Of a DNA stretch of 64,000 nucleotides, positions 19,215 through 31,479 are shown piece by piece. How positions within the stretch are numbered: position 1 is the first letter of the stretch; each line of letters begins with the position of its first letter. Position numbers and translations under genes: made by a program. A model generated the notes under the pieces. The model searched no databases, had not been told where the DNA came from, and worked only from the letters and a program-made list of their open reading frames with translations. Location: contig NC_053404.1 of the NCBI RefSeq assembly GCF_016859285.1, forward strand, positions 15,825,105 through 15,889,104, in the 5' to 3' direction. The DNA is from Xiphias gladius (lineage: Eukaryota; Chordata; Actinopteri; Istiophoriformes; Xiphiidae).

Positions 19215-21584
19215 CTATTTGGCTTTGGACAAATCCAGTCCAGAGTTCTGTTTGGGTCGTGCCCCCAGCTCCCGTACCTCTCTGGCTGGGTTCTGATTCT
19301 CATCCATAGGTTTCTTCTCTTTCTCCACCTCTTCTGGTTTGTAGTAGCCCCCTTCCTCTGCCACCATCTTCTCCACCCTCTCCATCAAACGGTTTACCTG
19401 AGGATGCTCCCCAAATATGCAGTTATTTATGACAAAGTACCTTCGCTTACACTTTTCCAGTACCCACTTCAGCTCCTTGCCCTCCCTGCAAATGTACCTC
19501 TCGATTGAAATGTTCCTCAACACCTCCGCCCAGGTGAAAACCACAATTGTATGCTTCCACACACGCTCCCCAAAGAGGCTCACATGCTCCTCGACGCGCG
19601 AACGGTCCACCTCTGTGAACATGCCCACTGGGATGACTAGCAGGAAGGCGTGTGGACCTGGAGGTGAAAGAATTGCTCCTCTCATTAGCTCCTTCTTATA
19701 GGAGGGTGGTGTATCCTGGGCGGAGAACCATCCCGGAGTGTCCACCACAATCACCTGCCGCCCCTGCACCTCTGTCTGCCTCTTCACACAGAACTCAGCC
19801 GCTCTCTCCAAGTGAAATTCCTCTCGGCCTATGATAGTGTTGCCTGTCAGGCTCTTCCCCGGCCACCTCCAGCCCAGCACCACCAGACGAACTTCAGACA
19901 GGTGGTTGGCTGCTTTGGCTGCAGCTACTGTCTTTCTTGCTTCCTCTCCTGGTCCAGTGGCATCTCCATCTGTGGTCACTGAATTGAAAAGAGTCAGTGT
20001 TGGGAGGGGATGTAGTAAAATGTCACTCAGGTTTAACAAGCATTTATAAACCATTTAAGGGCCGAAACTAATGATTATTTTCATTATCATCTGATGACTC
20101 TTGTTTGGAGTGAAAAATGTCAGGAAATAGTGATAAATGCCCATTGCAATTTCCCAAAGCACATATTCATTTTGTCCAAAGACAATGATATTAACTTTAC
20201 TATCATTGAAAAGCTTAGAAAATTAAGAGGACCAGCAAATATTTACATTTGTGAAGCTGAAACCAATTCATTTTTTGTAATTCTTGCTTAAAAAAGTCAT
20301 TTAAACAATTATCAAAATATTGCCGATTAATTTTCTGACAAGCAACCAATTTATTTATTGACTAATGGTTTCAGCTTTACACCTTTAATGTGTCCTGTAC
20401 CTTTTTTTCAGCCTTAAAATTCACTGTACTGTTTCATCAGTACACATAGTATTGAAACTGTGTCCCCACAGATCTTCAACTAACGCATATATGCATGATC
20501 TATTAATCTGCAGATTATCAGTTAATAAATTAGTTGTTTTGTCTATAAAGTGTCATTGAGGAAAGAGGAAAATGCCTGTGATAAATGTCCCACAGCTCAA
20601 GGCGATGTGTTCAAATTGCTTGTTTAATTCAACCATCAGTCCAAAACCAAATTACATTCAATTTATGGTCAAACATGACAAATATAACATCAGATCTCAA
20701 ACTTGAGAACCTACATCTGGCAATTTTACTTGAGAAATGACTACAACCAATTAGTTCTTATCAAACTATTTACAGATTAATTAAATTTCTGTCGATGAAC
20801 TAATCAATTAATTGACCACTCATTAGAGTTCTACCTCAAGGACAAAAAAACAAACAAATACGCCTATGATTGTTTTAAAAAATATTATACATTTATTGTC
20901 CATATTTGGTATTTTTGTTATATGTTTTATGTTGTGAAAGTTTATTAAAATTTATATTTAAAAATTATTTAAATTGTATTCTTCTGAAAACACAATTGGT
21001 GCCTTTACAATAAAACAAATAATAAAAACTAGGCGAAAGTAACCAAGTACATTTTACTCAAGTACTGTACTTAAGTACAATTTTTAGGTACTCGTATTTA
21101 AATAGTTCAATTTTCTGCTACTTTATACTTCTTTGCTACAGTTCACAGGCAAATATTCTACTTTGTACTCGACAGCTTAAGATGACTAATTATAATCAAC
21201 CGTTAAACTATGATGTATAATTTCAGACTAAGATAAGACTTTACTGATCCCTGGGTGAAATTCACAAGCCATAAAGAAACCATAGCCTCTTGCTGTTATT
21301 AACGAGCACAAAGTCGTAATACTTGGTTAATAACAACGCGAGATGAACCTGAAAGTACACTACGTTTTCCTAACATTTTCTGACGTTACCTACTACGTGT
21401 GAAACGTGCCAAACTCATTTTTAGAGGAAAATGTATAACCTGGAAACTGTCTGCTAACTTGACGCTAAATTTAATAGCCACAGAAACTAGCCATTTTGTT
21501 TGTCAACTCCAAACTTAGAAAAAATTAAAAAGTTAATAATGTTACCGGCTTACCCGATGTTTGAGGTGGTCTGTTCGCTTCCAT
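19215..21584 (-). CDS. AIG1/GIMAP-type GTPase, 264 aa, single domain
   Basis: There are two exons: 21,584-21,554 (MEANRPPQTS plus one base, donor GG|gtaagc) and 19,978-19,215 (acceptor ttcaattcag). Joining them restores frame at residue 11. The AIG1-type G domain spans about residues 35-235: G1 VVLGWRWPGKSLTGNTIIG, G3 VVDTPGW, then the AIG1 box SPPGPHAFLLVIPVGMFTE, a VWKHTIVVFTW strand and a C-terminal charged tail. GIMAPs are membrane-associated septin-like GTPases acting in lymphocyte survival and host defence, and are greatly expanded in fish. Oddities: the G4 region reads FTWAEVL where fish members usually have FTWGD, and the P-loop interior WRWP is unusual although the GxxxxGKS skeleton is intact. 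The gene stands alone, not in a GIMAP cluster. The exon-2 frame could start earlier without splicing, but the spliced start fits better. Confidence 0.8.
20050..20400. repeat. teleost 'ctgcaactaacgattattt' family repeat
   Basis: It starts at ggccgaaactaatgattatt and ends at ctaatggtttcagctttac, with the internal 'aaatgtcaggaaatagtgat' and 'cccaaagcacatattcattt' landmarks of the family. It lies in the intron of the GIMAP-like gene. Confidence 0.6.
20505..20835. repeat. teleost 'ctgcaactaacgattattt' family repeat, second copy
   Basis: It runs from 'attaatctgcagattatcag' to 'tcaattaattgaccactcat'. It is more diverged than the neighbouring copy and also sits in the GIMAP intron. Confidence 0.5.
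21035..21190. repeat. partial 'agtggtggaaagtaactaag' MITE
   Basis: Reads gtaaccaagtacattttact, then caagtactgtacttaagtac, then tgctactttatacttctttg. This is the left part of the family seen complete at 62,498-62,750; the right end is absent. Confidence 0.6.
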
Positions 21585-22428
21585 AATGTTTTTTATTGCA
21601 GATATTTGTCGGTTTCAGGAATATTCTGGTCTTTGGGTGGCTACTTCGCCGTAACAGGACTTCCTCTTGAAGAAGTGACAAGCTAACTGGAGTGTAAAGA
21701 CGGTACCTTCCGGTCACATCTTTCAAAATAGATGGCAAACCGGATGCAGCAGTAGAAATACACAGCCGTAGCAAAGTAAAAGTTAGTATCGTGAATAAAA
21801 ACGGAAATGATACTAACAGTAACTCGCGTTTTCAGCATTTGGGACTTAGATAGCCCATATTTAACCATATCAATGGTACTCGTGACAATGAACTGCAGTG
21901 GTCCCTCTGCAACTCTTCGACTGGCAGTGCAGCCACATGGTAAAGCTGAACAGCAGATAAATACTCTGAGATAATAGCAGATATTAGGCGATACGATTAG
22001 GGGAGTGATTTTATTTTTGAACACTGAAAAGCAATACATTTACAATGTTAATATAATGTCTAAGTTTATTTACAGCAGTCTGACATACAATAAATCATTT
22101 CGCTCATTGTGTTAAAAACATCACAGTCCTCTTTCTGTCTTCATTAGGCTTGTATAAGCAGTAGATTCTGAGGTTAGGTACGAATAAAAATAAAAAGGTA
22201 AGGAAGCAGTAAAGAAAAGAAAAGCTTATTTTAAATAACATTTTGTTGATTCCTTCACTTAAAATTTTTGATCTCCTGACAAATATAACATGTTTAGTAG
22301 CATGATAAGATTATAAACAAAGAGGTTGTTTTTAAAATAATATAATGTGCTTCATTGTTACCTTAAAAAAAAAAAAAAAACAAAACATTTATATCACTTT
22401 CAGTGAGTATAAGGCTTCCTTAATGTAC

Positions 22429-25400
22429 TTAAGTTGCCCATGATGCCAGCATACGCATGTCGTCATCATCTTCAACCCTTTTCTTGGTTGCTGTAAAAAG
22501 AAGTAAACAGTTAAAAATTAATGCTGTCAAATTATAATGGAACAGTCATCAGGGTTAAGGCTGCAGCTAAGGACCAATTTTGTTATTGCTAGCAGTAATG
22601 ATTATTTCCCCCATTAACGGATTAATAATTCATCTTAAAATATGTTAAGGGTTAAGGTGCCGACCATCAACCAGGGACATTTGTTGTATGTCGTTTTCCA
22701 TCTCTCTCCTCTCATTTTCTGTCACCCCTCCAATGTCGCTGTCAATCCTAAGTTATTCAAGCCTAAACTAATGTCTTCAAATTGTTGATTTTATGATCAA
22801 CAGTCAAAAACCATTAAGTTTTTACTGATATGCAAACAAAAATACCTTTAGGAAGCTTTCTTTTTCTCTTTATTTTATTTTACCCTTTCTAGTCCCTACT
22901 ATTTCTATTTAATGTAATTCTGTTTATTTTGCCCACTTTAAATTCATTTATATGAGTATATGTGGGTAAAAGTGTTTGTATACACGTGAATGCCTTTGTG
23001 TATAGATCATATCTTTTTATAATAACAGCCTTTTTAATATGAAAACAAATAATGTAAAACAAAAAAATTAAACAAGAAAAAACTAAACAATTCTGTGTTC
23101 TTAACAGATAAATGACAATTCAACATAAGTATCAGCCGCTTGCTTGTAGTTTTGGCTGCTTGGAAAGTACCATCAGTCTGAGAGTCATTTCTCAGACTCA
23201 AACAGGTATTTTTTCTGGTAAAACTGTGAAAGGGCGTTGTAAATTTTGAAATGTATACAGTAGTGATTAAAAAATACATTTTTCCTTTAATGCTTTAGGT
23301 CCTTGCAGTGTTGAACTTACTTGCACGCTGACTGGGCCGTGCTGACGGCAGTTTGGAGCTGGGCACACTGGGTAGTCCGCCCATACTCTTCATGCTGTCC
23401 TCAAGCTCCTCCTGTTCCAGCTCTGCCAGCTCTGCCAACAGCTCGTCCTACGAAAACACAGAGCAAAAAATTGATTGGCAAGGCGACACACAGAGAGCAC
23501 CGCACATCTTCAAATCTGTGTTGTGTCAAAAAAAGAAAATGGCCTCACAAAAATGACATAAAAAGGCAGAGAGAGAGAGTGTGAGTGCCATAAAAGTTGA
23601 TTTTGACAGAGGAGGTAGGAGAAGTATCAACCTCATCAAATGTCTCGCCGAAAGGCCTGGAAATGGCCTCACTGATCTCTTGAGCCACGTCCTGTTGCTC
23701 TGTGATATCCTGCATCAGATCATCTATCTTGTCAAGGTCCCTGCAAATGAGAGGAGAGATAAAATGGCAAGAGTTTAGAAAAAAAAAAAAAACATCACTG
23801 TATACTCAAGTTTAAATTTGACGTTATGAGGAGTTCCCCTAAAACAACCCCCCAAATTGTATTTTAAATGTAAATGATATCAATTTATCACAGTAAACAT
23901 TAAAAGGTATTCATCAGGTAAAGTTTTTGTCGGAGTTTGCTAGTTTCGGTGTATGGACAACCTTTTCTTTGAATTGAATTTTAACATAACATTTATCAGG
24001 GTTAGGGCTGCAGCTGAGAGTTATTCATTGACACAATGATTAAATTCCCTTCCATTTATTAATCATTTAGTCTAATATGTATGTACATTAAATTGATATG
24101 TGTCCAGTCAAAAACCACAAAGATGTAGAGTAAGGTTTGCTATTAAAAATAATTGTAGTTGACTTAAGACAACATCATAATCTATAAAATTTTGTCTGGA
24201 TTTGATGATTTTTTCCTTAGACCTTTATGAATAAAAATTTATATATTTCTGCTAAGGTCCCTTGGTAGCTTTCCCATTCAAAAGTATAATACAAAATGTC
24301 TTAAAATAATGGCTGTCACATATCTTTAGGTCCCCTATCACAAAGTTACCGGTAGTGCTATGTACCAATTTTAGACGTTTGAAGTGAGAAGATGCAGTTT
24401 TAACAAAATTTATGTGTGCTTCTATTGCTTATACAGCCGGGTTCTTACATGTTCTCATGGACCTGCTTCATGGCCTTGGCAGCAAAGCCCATATTCTTCA
24501 GGACCTCTGTGTTGGAGTGCGAGTTCTCCAAAGCTTCTCTCTGAAACTCGATGGTGGAGAGCGTGCCATCGATCTGGGTGAGCTGCTGCTCCAAGCGCTT
24601 TTTCCTCTTCAGGGCCTGCAGAGCAGCTGATACAGAAAAATTACAGAGGTCGATCGTTTGCGACTCTTTCACACCTCTCCTCTGGTTGAGGAGTGTCTTG
24701 GGAGTTCTCAAACAAAAAGATGCAGGGTTCCTTCCCATGAAACCGCAAAGTTTATTTCTAGTCTGAGGTGATTCAGTGAGCAGTGCAGCACCTCCAGGTT
24801 TGACACGAGAAAACACACTGAACAGTGAGTTTCTTGCACAAAAAAAAGAGACATTCAGGTTTAAATAAAATTTAACTGTTTTTTTTTTTTGTCTCCTCAC
24901 TTGTTACAAGCCTGTTATACTTGCTCCTGCAATCAAAACTGTATTGGCTCACCAGAAGACACCATCACAACGAAAACAATCCCTATAGGCCAATAATCTT
25001 GTAGGGAAGTGTGTATCAAACCTCTTTAACCACCTCTTTTAATAACTGTAAGGAGTTTTAATTTGATATTTGCCTTAAACACACTTTAGTATTCACTTTT
25101 AGGCCCTAGTGCTCAATATAACACGGCCTGTAGGCCTATTTTCTGAATGCCCTCGGCTCCGGAAAACAGTTGCACCGATTTTCCTAGACTAGTAAAATAA
25201 AATAAAAAAATAAAAAAAACAAACCCCTCTTGTTTTTTGTGCCATTCTTCTTGGCTATCGTTATTTCTTGCTCTATCCTCTTCTCCAGGTACTCTTGTTT
25301 CTTCGTCAGCATTTCCTCTGTTTCCCGCAGTCTGTGGATGGCCTCCTGGGGTGAAGGTCCTCCCCGCGGCCGGTGGTGTTTGGACCTTGAGGAGCTCGAC

Positions 25401-25447
25401 GAACTCGCGCTGGAGCTCCCCTTGAATAATTTCGAGATTTTGCTCAT
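22429..25447 (-). CDS. chmp4c: charged multivesicular body protein 4C (ESCRT-III, Snf7 family)
   Basis: Five coding exons: 25,447-25,225; 24,626-24,449; 23,740-23,632; 23,447-23,321; 22,490-22,429. They total 232 residues (human CHMP4C 233). CHMP4 proteins polymerise on membranes to drive scission in multivesicular-body sorting, cytokinetic abscission and nuclear-envelope sealing. The Snf7 core is clear: SPQEAIHRLRETEEMLTKKQ, ALQALKRKKRLEQQLTQIDG, NTEVLKNMGFAAKAMKQVHE, DLMQDITEQQDVAQEIS, and the acidic ELLAELAELEQEEL. It ends in the ALIX-binding-type tail MRMLASWAT. The assignment to CHMP4C rests on zfand1 adjacency, as at human 8q21. Oddities: residues 10-30 are a long Ser-rich, basic insert (nine of eleven residues are Ser at 11-21), and the exon-1 donor is the weak G|gtttgt. 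It shares a bidirectional promoter with zfand1. Confidence 0.93.
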
Positions 25448-26007
25448 TTTTGGCGGCTTTTGGAGTGAACTCCGCAGGTGACTAAAGGCCAGACGTCCTG
25501 CCACAGTGTTTCTGCAGGCGGGTGTGTTTTACGGGCAGATTTTCCAGCTCGACGGCTTCGTGCTTTCCATCCAAACCGACCAGTGAGTGTTCCTTTCACC
25601 ACACCTTCGATCATTACCTGAGTGACGTATTGACACCTGACGCCCTGCCTCCCTTTTCACACAGAAATTTCTTTTCTCTCCTCACTACGTTCAAAATAAT
25701 ACACCAACAAACTTTATATTAATCCTGTGATGGATTATGACGGATGTGTCTATTTTATTTTATTGTTATAAATGTATGCTTATAGTCTGTCTTATCGTAA
25801 ATGTTAATAAAGTGAAAGGAGAGCAAGTTTAAATTTTCAAAAAATGTATACATATGCCATATATACAGTCAAAGTCAGTTAATTCTATTGCATACATTAA
25901 AATATAAGTTCGTTGTAGTGAAAGTTTAAAAAAAAAAAAGTAAGTCACGTGATTTTACTTTTGGGGGTCAAAGTTCGTGTTGACATCCGCAGACTCACGG
26001 CAAACTA
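25448..26007. promoter_or_regulatory. bidirectional chmp4c/zfand1 promoter with a CACGTG site
   Basis: The start codons of chmp4c (-) and zfand1 (+) are 560 bp apart with no other gene between. GTCACGTGAT at 25,944-25,953 contains the CACGTG E-box and resembles the CLEAR/USF consensus. It lies about 55 bp upstream of the zfand1 ATG. Binding by TFEB, TFE3 or USF is inference. Confidence 0.55.
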
Positions 26008-29000
26008 ATGGCTGAAGTAGATATTGGGAAACACTGTCAGATCGATTCCTGCAATCTAAAAGGTCTGCTTCAACTTCACCTAATAAACAAATATATCCAA
26101 GTGTGACATTACTCTGCCGTTATTTGTTAGTAAGAAAACACGGCCAGCGTCTTTTTAGCATGGTTAGCCCGTCAGCTAGCTTGGTTAGCTAGCCGCAGAC
26201 TACTCTTTGGCTGACACCACTGTTCAGTTCACTAATCATGTCTGGCTCCTGACTTAGGTAGCCTGTTAACTGGGCTGTTGATGTCGGTTTTTTTTTTTCA
26301 ACAAAGTACATTAACCTCATTGACTAGTTTATTCAGTTAGGCTCACTGTACAGCAGCTGCAGTGGATGAAGAAAGTCGGTATCTACTTATGTCTGCCATA
26401 ATTACATCTCAGACCTCAGTCCACTAGCGTGAATCTTGCAATAAACAGTTCTGACAGGATACGCAGACGTTCAGGTGTGCAGTTTGTTGCTGAACGATCC
26501 CTGTTCTGAAAATTACCTGGTTGAATTTGTTCTCTCCATCCTTCTTACAGATTTCCTTCCATTTGTCTGTGATTCCTGCAGCGGTGTTTTCTGGTAGGAT
26601 TTCCCCATCTCCCAGTGTAAAGCAATTTCCAGAATTAAAGGAAATGTTCAGACCTTTAACTCCTAGTAACAGTGAAATACTCAATTTGAAAGTCTTTTAA
26701 CACAATACTTTCTTTTAAAACTCTTTATCTGCGAAGTATCTGCCGAAGCCTGATTGATACATGTGCATGGCTGATATTATTGTTTGATTGCCCCTCAAAG
26801 ATGTATTGGTATTGGCATTGGCATATGCTCAGTTGGCAGTTCATTACTTACACCTTGCTGAAACTAATGCAGTCTAATACATCAGTCCTGCAATAAATCA
26901 TCCCTTCACGAAGGTTATAATGTTCAGTTCGTGTTGAAACTGTTTTAGAGAGGTGTTGATTCAACTTTGCGATCCTTTTTGGAGGCTGTAGTTTGAGTTG
27001 CTGTTGAACTGTATTGCATTATACAAAGAGGTGTTTGTGTTATTCTGCCTACCCTCATTGATATAAATGGGGTGGACAAAATAATAGAAGAATATGTCCA
27101 TATAGTGCAATACAATCAAACAGCACCACAAACTGTAGCCTCCAAAATGACCATACAGTTGAATAAACACATCTCTAAAACAGTTTCAACAAAATCTGAA
27201 CGTTATAACTTAAAAGAAGAGAGGATTTATCGCAGGGCTGTTTTATTGGACTGCATTAGTTTTAGCTAAGTATACCTAATAAACTGCCAACTAAGTGTAT
27301 ATTGTATGACAGCCAAAAAGTGAACAGCAATAAAAAAAAATGCCAAAGGTATGTTTGGGATAAACTAGAAATGGTGTCATTATCACATATCCACTTAAGA
27401 GCACTGAAAGGTTTTTCAAATTCAAAATCTGTACTCAGTACATACTGTATCTTTGTCACAAATCTATAATAACCAAATGTAAGCAGGACTTATCAGAAAT
27501 TTTTGGTCATGTTATGTGTTTGTGTTCAGAAATGAATAATCGGGCTATAAATCATTATCAGATTTTTCAAACTCAGATATTAATGTCGGTATCAACAGCA
27601 AAAGTTCAGTATCAGTCAGGCTCTAGTAACTACTGGTGACAGGTAAAGGCAGTGGAGGAGAAAGGGAAATATGGAATAAGGCAACTAGTTTGATTAACTG
27701 ATTATTTTAAGCCATTTTTCATATCAAAAATGCCAAATAGTACCTAGTTTGAGCTTCACATTTGTGATGATTAGCCATATGTCTTTGTCTTCTGTGAAAG
27801 TAAGTCGAATATCTTTGGGTTTAGAACTGTTGATCGATAAAAATAGGACATTTGTCACTTTGAGATTTAGCATATTGTAACAGGCATTTTCGGTATTTTC
27901 TGACATTTTATAAATGAGACAGTTAGTTAAAAAAACAATTGGCTTGACTGAAAATAATTGTTAGGTGCTGCAATTTTCTCTGAAATGTAGTGGATGTAAA
28001 GTATGAAGTTGCATAAAATAGAAATACTAAAGAAAAGCACATCATAACTGAACTTAAGTACGGTAAATTTAGTTCATTGATTAAATGTACTTTTTACCTC
28101 AGACCGTTCCAGGTACGTATGTTATGTCATTTTTAATTAAAGATATGCATCCTTTTGTCTCTTACAGCCTTGAGCACCGAAGCAGAGAGGCCCACTCATG
28201 TCCAGAGGTAGGCCGTCGTGTGGATGACGTCTGTTTAATGTTCTTCTTTGATAAGATTAGGGCAAATACATTGTCCTTCTCTCCTGATACTAAGTTACTA
28301 GCTGTGTTGTTTTTGCCTCTAATTTCCTTTGATCTGTTTTAAGGAGTCAGTAAAAAGGGAACCAAGGACCACTGGTGGCAGTACAAGTTACCCATGCTCA
28401 TTTGAAGACTGCAAGGGAAAAGAGTTGTTGCCAGTAATATGTCCGCAGTGTGAGAAACATTTCTGTTTGGCGTAGGTTTACAACTTTTTTTTCTCTCTTT
28501 CATTAACTTTTTTTAACAAACAAAATAATTAGTGTTGACATAGACTGTGGTTCCTGTGCTTGTTTGGACTTCATACAGATGGTCTCAGAATTGAGGGGTT
28601 ATTGTAGTTCCATCATTATCTATATCACTATATTTACAACAGAACAGGTGAACTGAAAGTGAAAGGTTTAATATTTTTTTTCTTGACTTACAGCCATCGT
28701 CATCAAGATGATCACAAGTGTGAGAAGCTGGAGGTCCAGAAGCCTCGAATGGCAGCCACTAAAGAGCTGGTCCAAAGGATTGTGGGTCAGTTACAGTGTA
28801 GTACAGTCACTTGTAATTGGTATCTTGACAATATGGCTGCAGTGACAATTTCTTCTGTCATTCCTTTTTTGTCCACATGGGATCAGTATTAAACAAATTC
28901 TGGCATCTTTGTCACAACTAATGTACATCTGTTTGTGTTACTCAGCCTCTGTATATTTGGATTGTGTTTCTGTCTCTCTCTTGCGACTACGCAGAGTCAA

Positions 29001-30574
29001 AGGATGGATCCAAAAGTAAAGGACGTAGAGGCGCAAAGAACAGTGCAACTGCAGCTAAGGTAGCATTAATGAAACTGAAACTGCATGCTGCAGGAGACAA
29101 GGGACTGCCACAGGTATAACCCTAGCTATTCTGTATTTAATTTCGAAAAATGCTTTATATATTGACATAATTAAAGTTTTCATATTATCTCTAATGTGCC
29201 TCTCTGTATGCTGACTATTTTGTCCAGCTGACTGCTTCCTCTCCTTTTTTGGCCTTCCAGACGGAGAGAACCTATTTTCAGGTTTATCTCCCTAAAGAAT
29301 CTAAATACTCCAGCCAACCCATGTTCTTCTGTTCCAAATGGAGTGTGGGAAAAGTGGTGGATTATGCAGCCTGTCTAGCTAGCCTGAAGAACAACAATAA
29401 TGTACTGACAGCTAAGGTAACAGCTAGCAGGAGCAGAGTTACCGATAATCACAAAACATTCTATTAACACATTTACAGCGACAGCTAATTGACTGATCTG
29501 CTTCCCCCACCTCTCACCATACTTTCATCTTTATTTTACGTCCTTATCTCTTCTTCTTCATGATTTCCACCAGCTAAAATAAGGGAAAAATACAAGGACT
29601 TTCCACAGTGAGGTTCACAGTTTATTTTTATTTCTATTTCTATGCGTATATAAACTCTGTTTGCACACGTGAAATGCAGGTGTTAGATACAAACACTTCC
29701 ATGCCCACAGCATGTGACAGAAAACAGGAAGTTGGGTTAGCCAGTGTTAAATGTTTTGCATGTAGATGTTTTTGTATTTGAAGATTAGTTATCTCACAAT
29801 GGCCATGTTGTAATATATACTGCATTTTGGGTATTAAGGTTATTTTTCACAGTTTGTCACCTCTCCTTTTTGTTTGTAGTGTGTTAACTTAGTGAAGCTT
29901 TTGCTCTCTTACACAAAATCAGTTTAAATCTCTCCCCTATTGTCCCATTTCTTCTCAATCTGGTAAAACTACTTATATTTAGGTAGTAATTTATTTAAAT
30001 AAATGAATTTAGAGGAGCCCAGCCAACCAATTTTGGAAGGATTCATATGGAATATCCACAAGTAAATGTTCAAATTGTCTCTCAGTTTTTATCACCCTTT
30101 GATTACACTTATTCATTCCAAAATTTACACCACAAAGTAACTGATAATTTCTCAAAATATTCAGAAAAGAATTACATATTTTGCTTAACTAACAGTCTAA
30201 TTTTTCCTAAATATTCAAAATATGCATGATTAAATTGTAATACATAATCAATATTTAATTATATGTAGATTTGTTTATATTGTGTTGAATTTTATACATA
30301 TTTTAAAATTTTATTGACCCTAAAAATAAAAAACAAAATATTATGTGTATCTCTTGAATAAGTCTTTACAGCATGCCTCTCTCCTCTGTGTTTGCAGAAG
30401 CTGCGGTTATGCCATGCTCAGACAGGTGAGGCTTTGCAGATGGATGACACCCTGCTCTCCCTGCTGGCTCACCCAGAAAATCCCCTGTACAATGGCGGTA
30501 ACGTGATCCTGGAGTACCTGGCTAATGAGTGCACAGGCCTGGGGGATGTTTCTGACTACATCACACAGACCTGA
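26008..30574 (+). CDS. zfand1: AN1-type zinc finger protein 1
   Basis: Eight coding exons: 26,008-26,062; 26,551-26,593; 28,168-28,207; 28,344-28,471; 28,694-28,785; 28,995-29,113; 29,261-29,416; 30,398-30,574. They total 269 residues (human 268). Two AN1 zinc fingers are visible: CQIDSCN..DFLPFVCDSC..FC..H (residues about 10-48) and YPCSFEDCKGKELLPVICPQ..C..FC..H (about 66-105). They are followed by the landmark KPRMAATKELVQRI, a basic linker and a ubiquitin-like C-terminal half (TERTYFQV, PMFFCSKWSVGK, LYNGGNVILEYL). ZFAND1 recruits VCP/p97 and the 26S proteasome to arsenite-induced stress granules for their clearance. It diverges from chmp4c across a shared promoter. Poly(A) signal AATAAA lies at 30,632-30,637. 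The second exon is only 43 bp and is easily missed. Confidence 0.95.
26828..27296. mobile_element. foldback MITE, copy 1 (about 470 bp)
   Basis: The two halves are long inverted repeats. Left cagttggcagtt pairs with right aactgccaacta, gctgaaactaatgcagtcta with tggactgcattagttttagc, and ggaggctgtagtttg with caaactgtagcctcc. It is non-coding and lies in zfand1 intron 2. A second member is at 58,294-58,686. Confidence 0.75.
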
Positions 30575-30631
30575 CAGAACCAACACTAGCATCCTCTCAG
30601 ATGATTTCTATGTGCAATTTGTATTTCTGTC

Positions 30632-30637
30632 AATAAA
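30632..30637 (+). terminator. zfand1 poly(A) signal
   Basis: AATAAA lies 58 bp after the zfand1 stop codon, giving an unusually short 3'UTR. Confidence 0.8.
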
Positions 30638-30831
30638 AGGTTCTTTTGTAATGTTGCTTCAGGTGTACATTTGTAGCTGTCGGGCTTTATGAAAATGGAA
30701 AGTATTAGGGTTAAGAGGATAATGCAGCATGTTAATTCATACTTCAGCATATAGACATCGGAACGATTTTACGTCACTGCTGTGAATTAACTCTGCTGCA
30801 TCATAAACCAGGTTGTTGACCCCTTGATGAG

Positions 30832-30904
30832 CGACCCAGGTGGGACTTGAACCCACAATCCCCAGCTCCGGAGGCTGATGCCTTATCCATTAGGCCACTG
30901 GGCC
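30832..30904 (-). tRNA. tRNA-Arg (anticodon CCG)
   Basis: The minus strand gives a 73-nt cloverleaf. The acceptor GGCCCAG pairs with CTGGGTC plus discriminator G. The A box is TGGCCTAATGG, the anticodon loop CTCCGGA carries CCG, and the B box is GGTTCAAGTCC. The sequence is nearly identical to the vertebrate tRNA-Arg-CCG I remember. There is no intron and CCA is not encoded. It lies between zfand1 and maf1. A Pol III terminator (T4 or more) is not seen in the first 60 bases downstream on its strand. Confidence 0.93.
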
Positions 30905-31479
30905 GACGAAACAAAGGAATTCTTACTATTATTTTCTTTTACAGCGCGTGGCGAAGGCGCCATGACTCACGATTTATCAGCACAACATTTTTCAGCCGGC
31001 CCCATAGTGCTATTCTTTCGTTTTTTGTTTCATTATTATGCTGTTGCTATGTGCTTGGGGGCATGATAGGCTTTTATCTATAATGGAATTAATCTGATCT
31101 AAAAAAGCACATCTCCTTACATTCAGTGCAATGTTTCAAGATAGACGTAAAACATACATTTAGACAACATACACGGGAAAAACAACAGGTGAAATCTCAA
31201 AACGAAAAAGAAAAATAGAAAAACGGATGAAGGAACAACATTGGATTATACAGAAGTTAAAAAAAAACCATAACAAGACAATTTGTCCTTTTAAATATTT
31301 GCACGTAAAAGCCGGTACGTTTGAAGGTTTAAAGTGAGTGCTCCAGAGCCTAAGCATTTAAGAGTTGAATGGTGAACACAAATATTTTAGACAAAACCCG
31401 AACAATTTACTGAATGCGTATCTTGTTTTTGCAGTTCCGTCTAAAGACATTTGACACAGCTCCAGCCTGGGGACAGACC

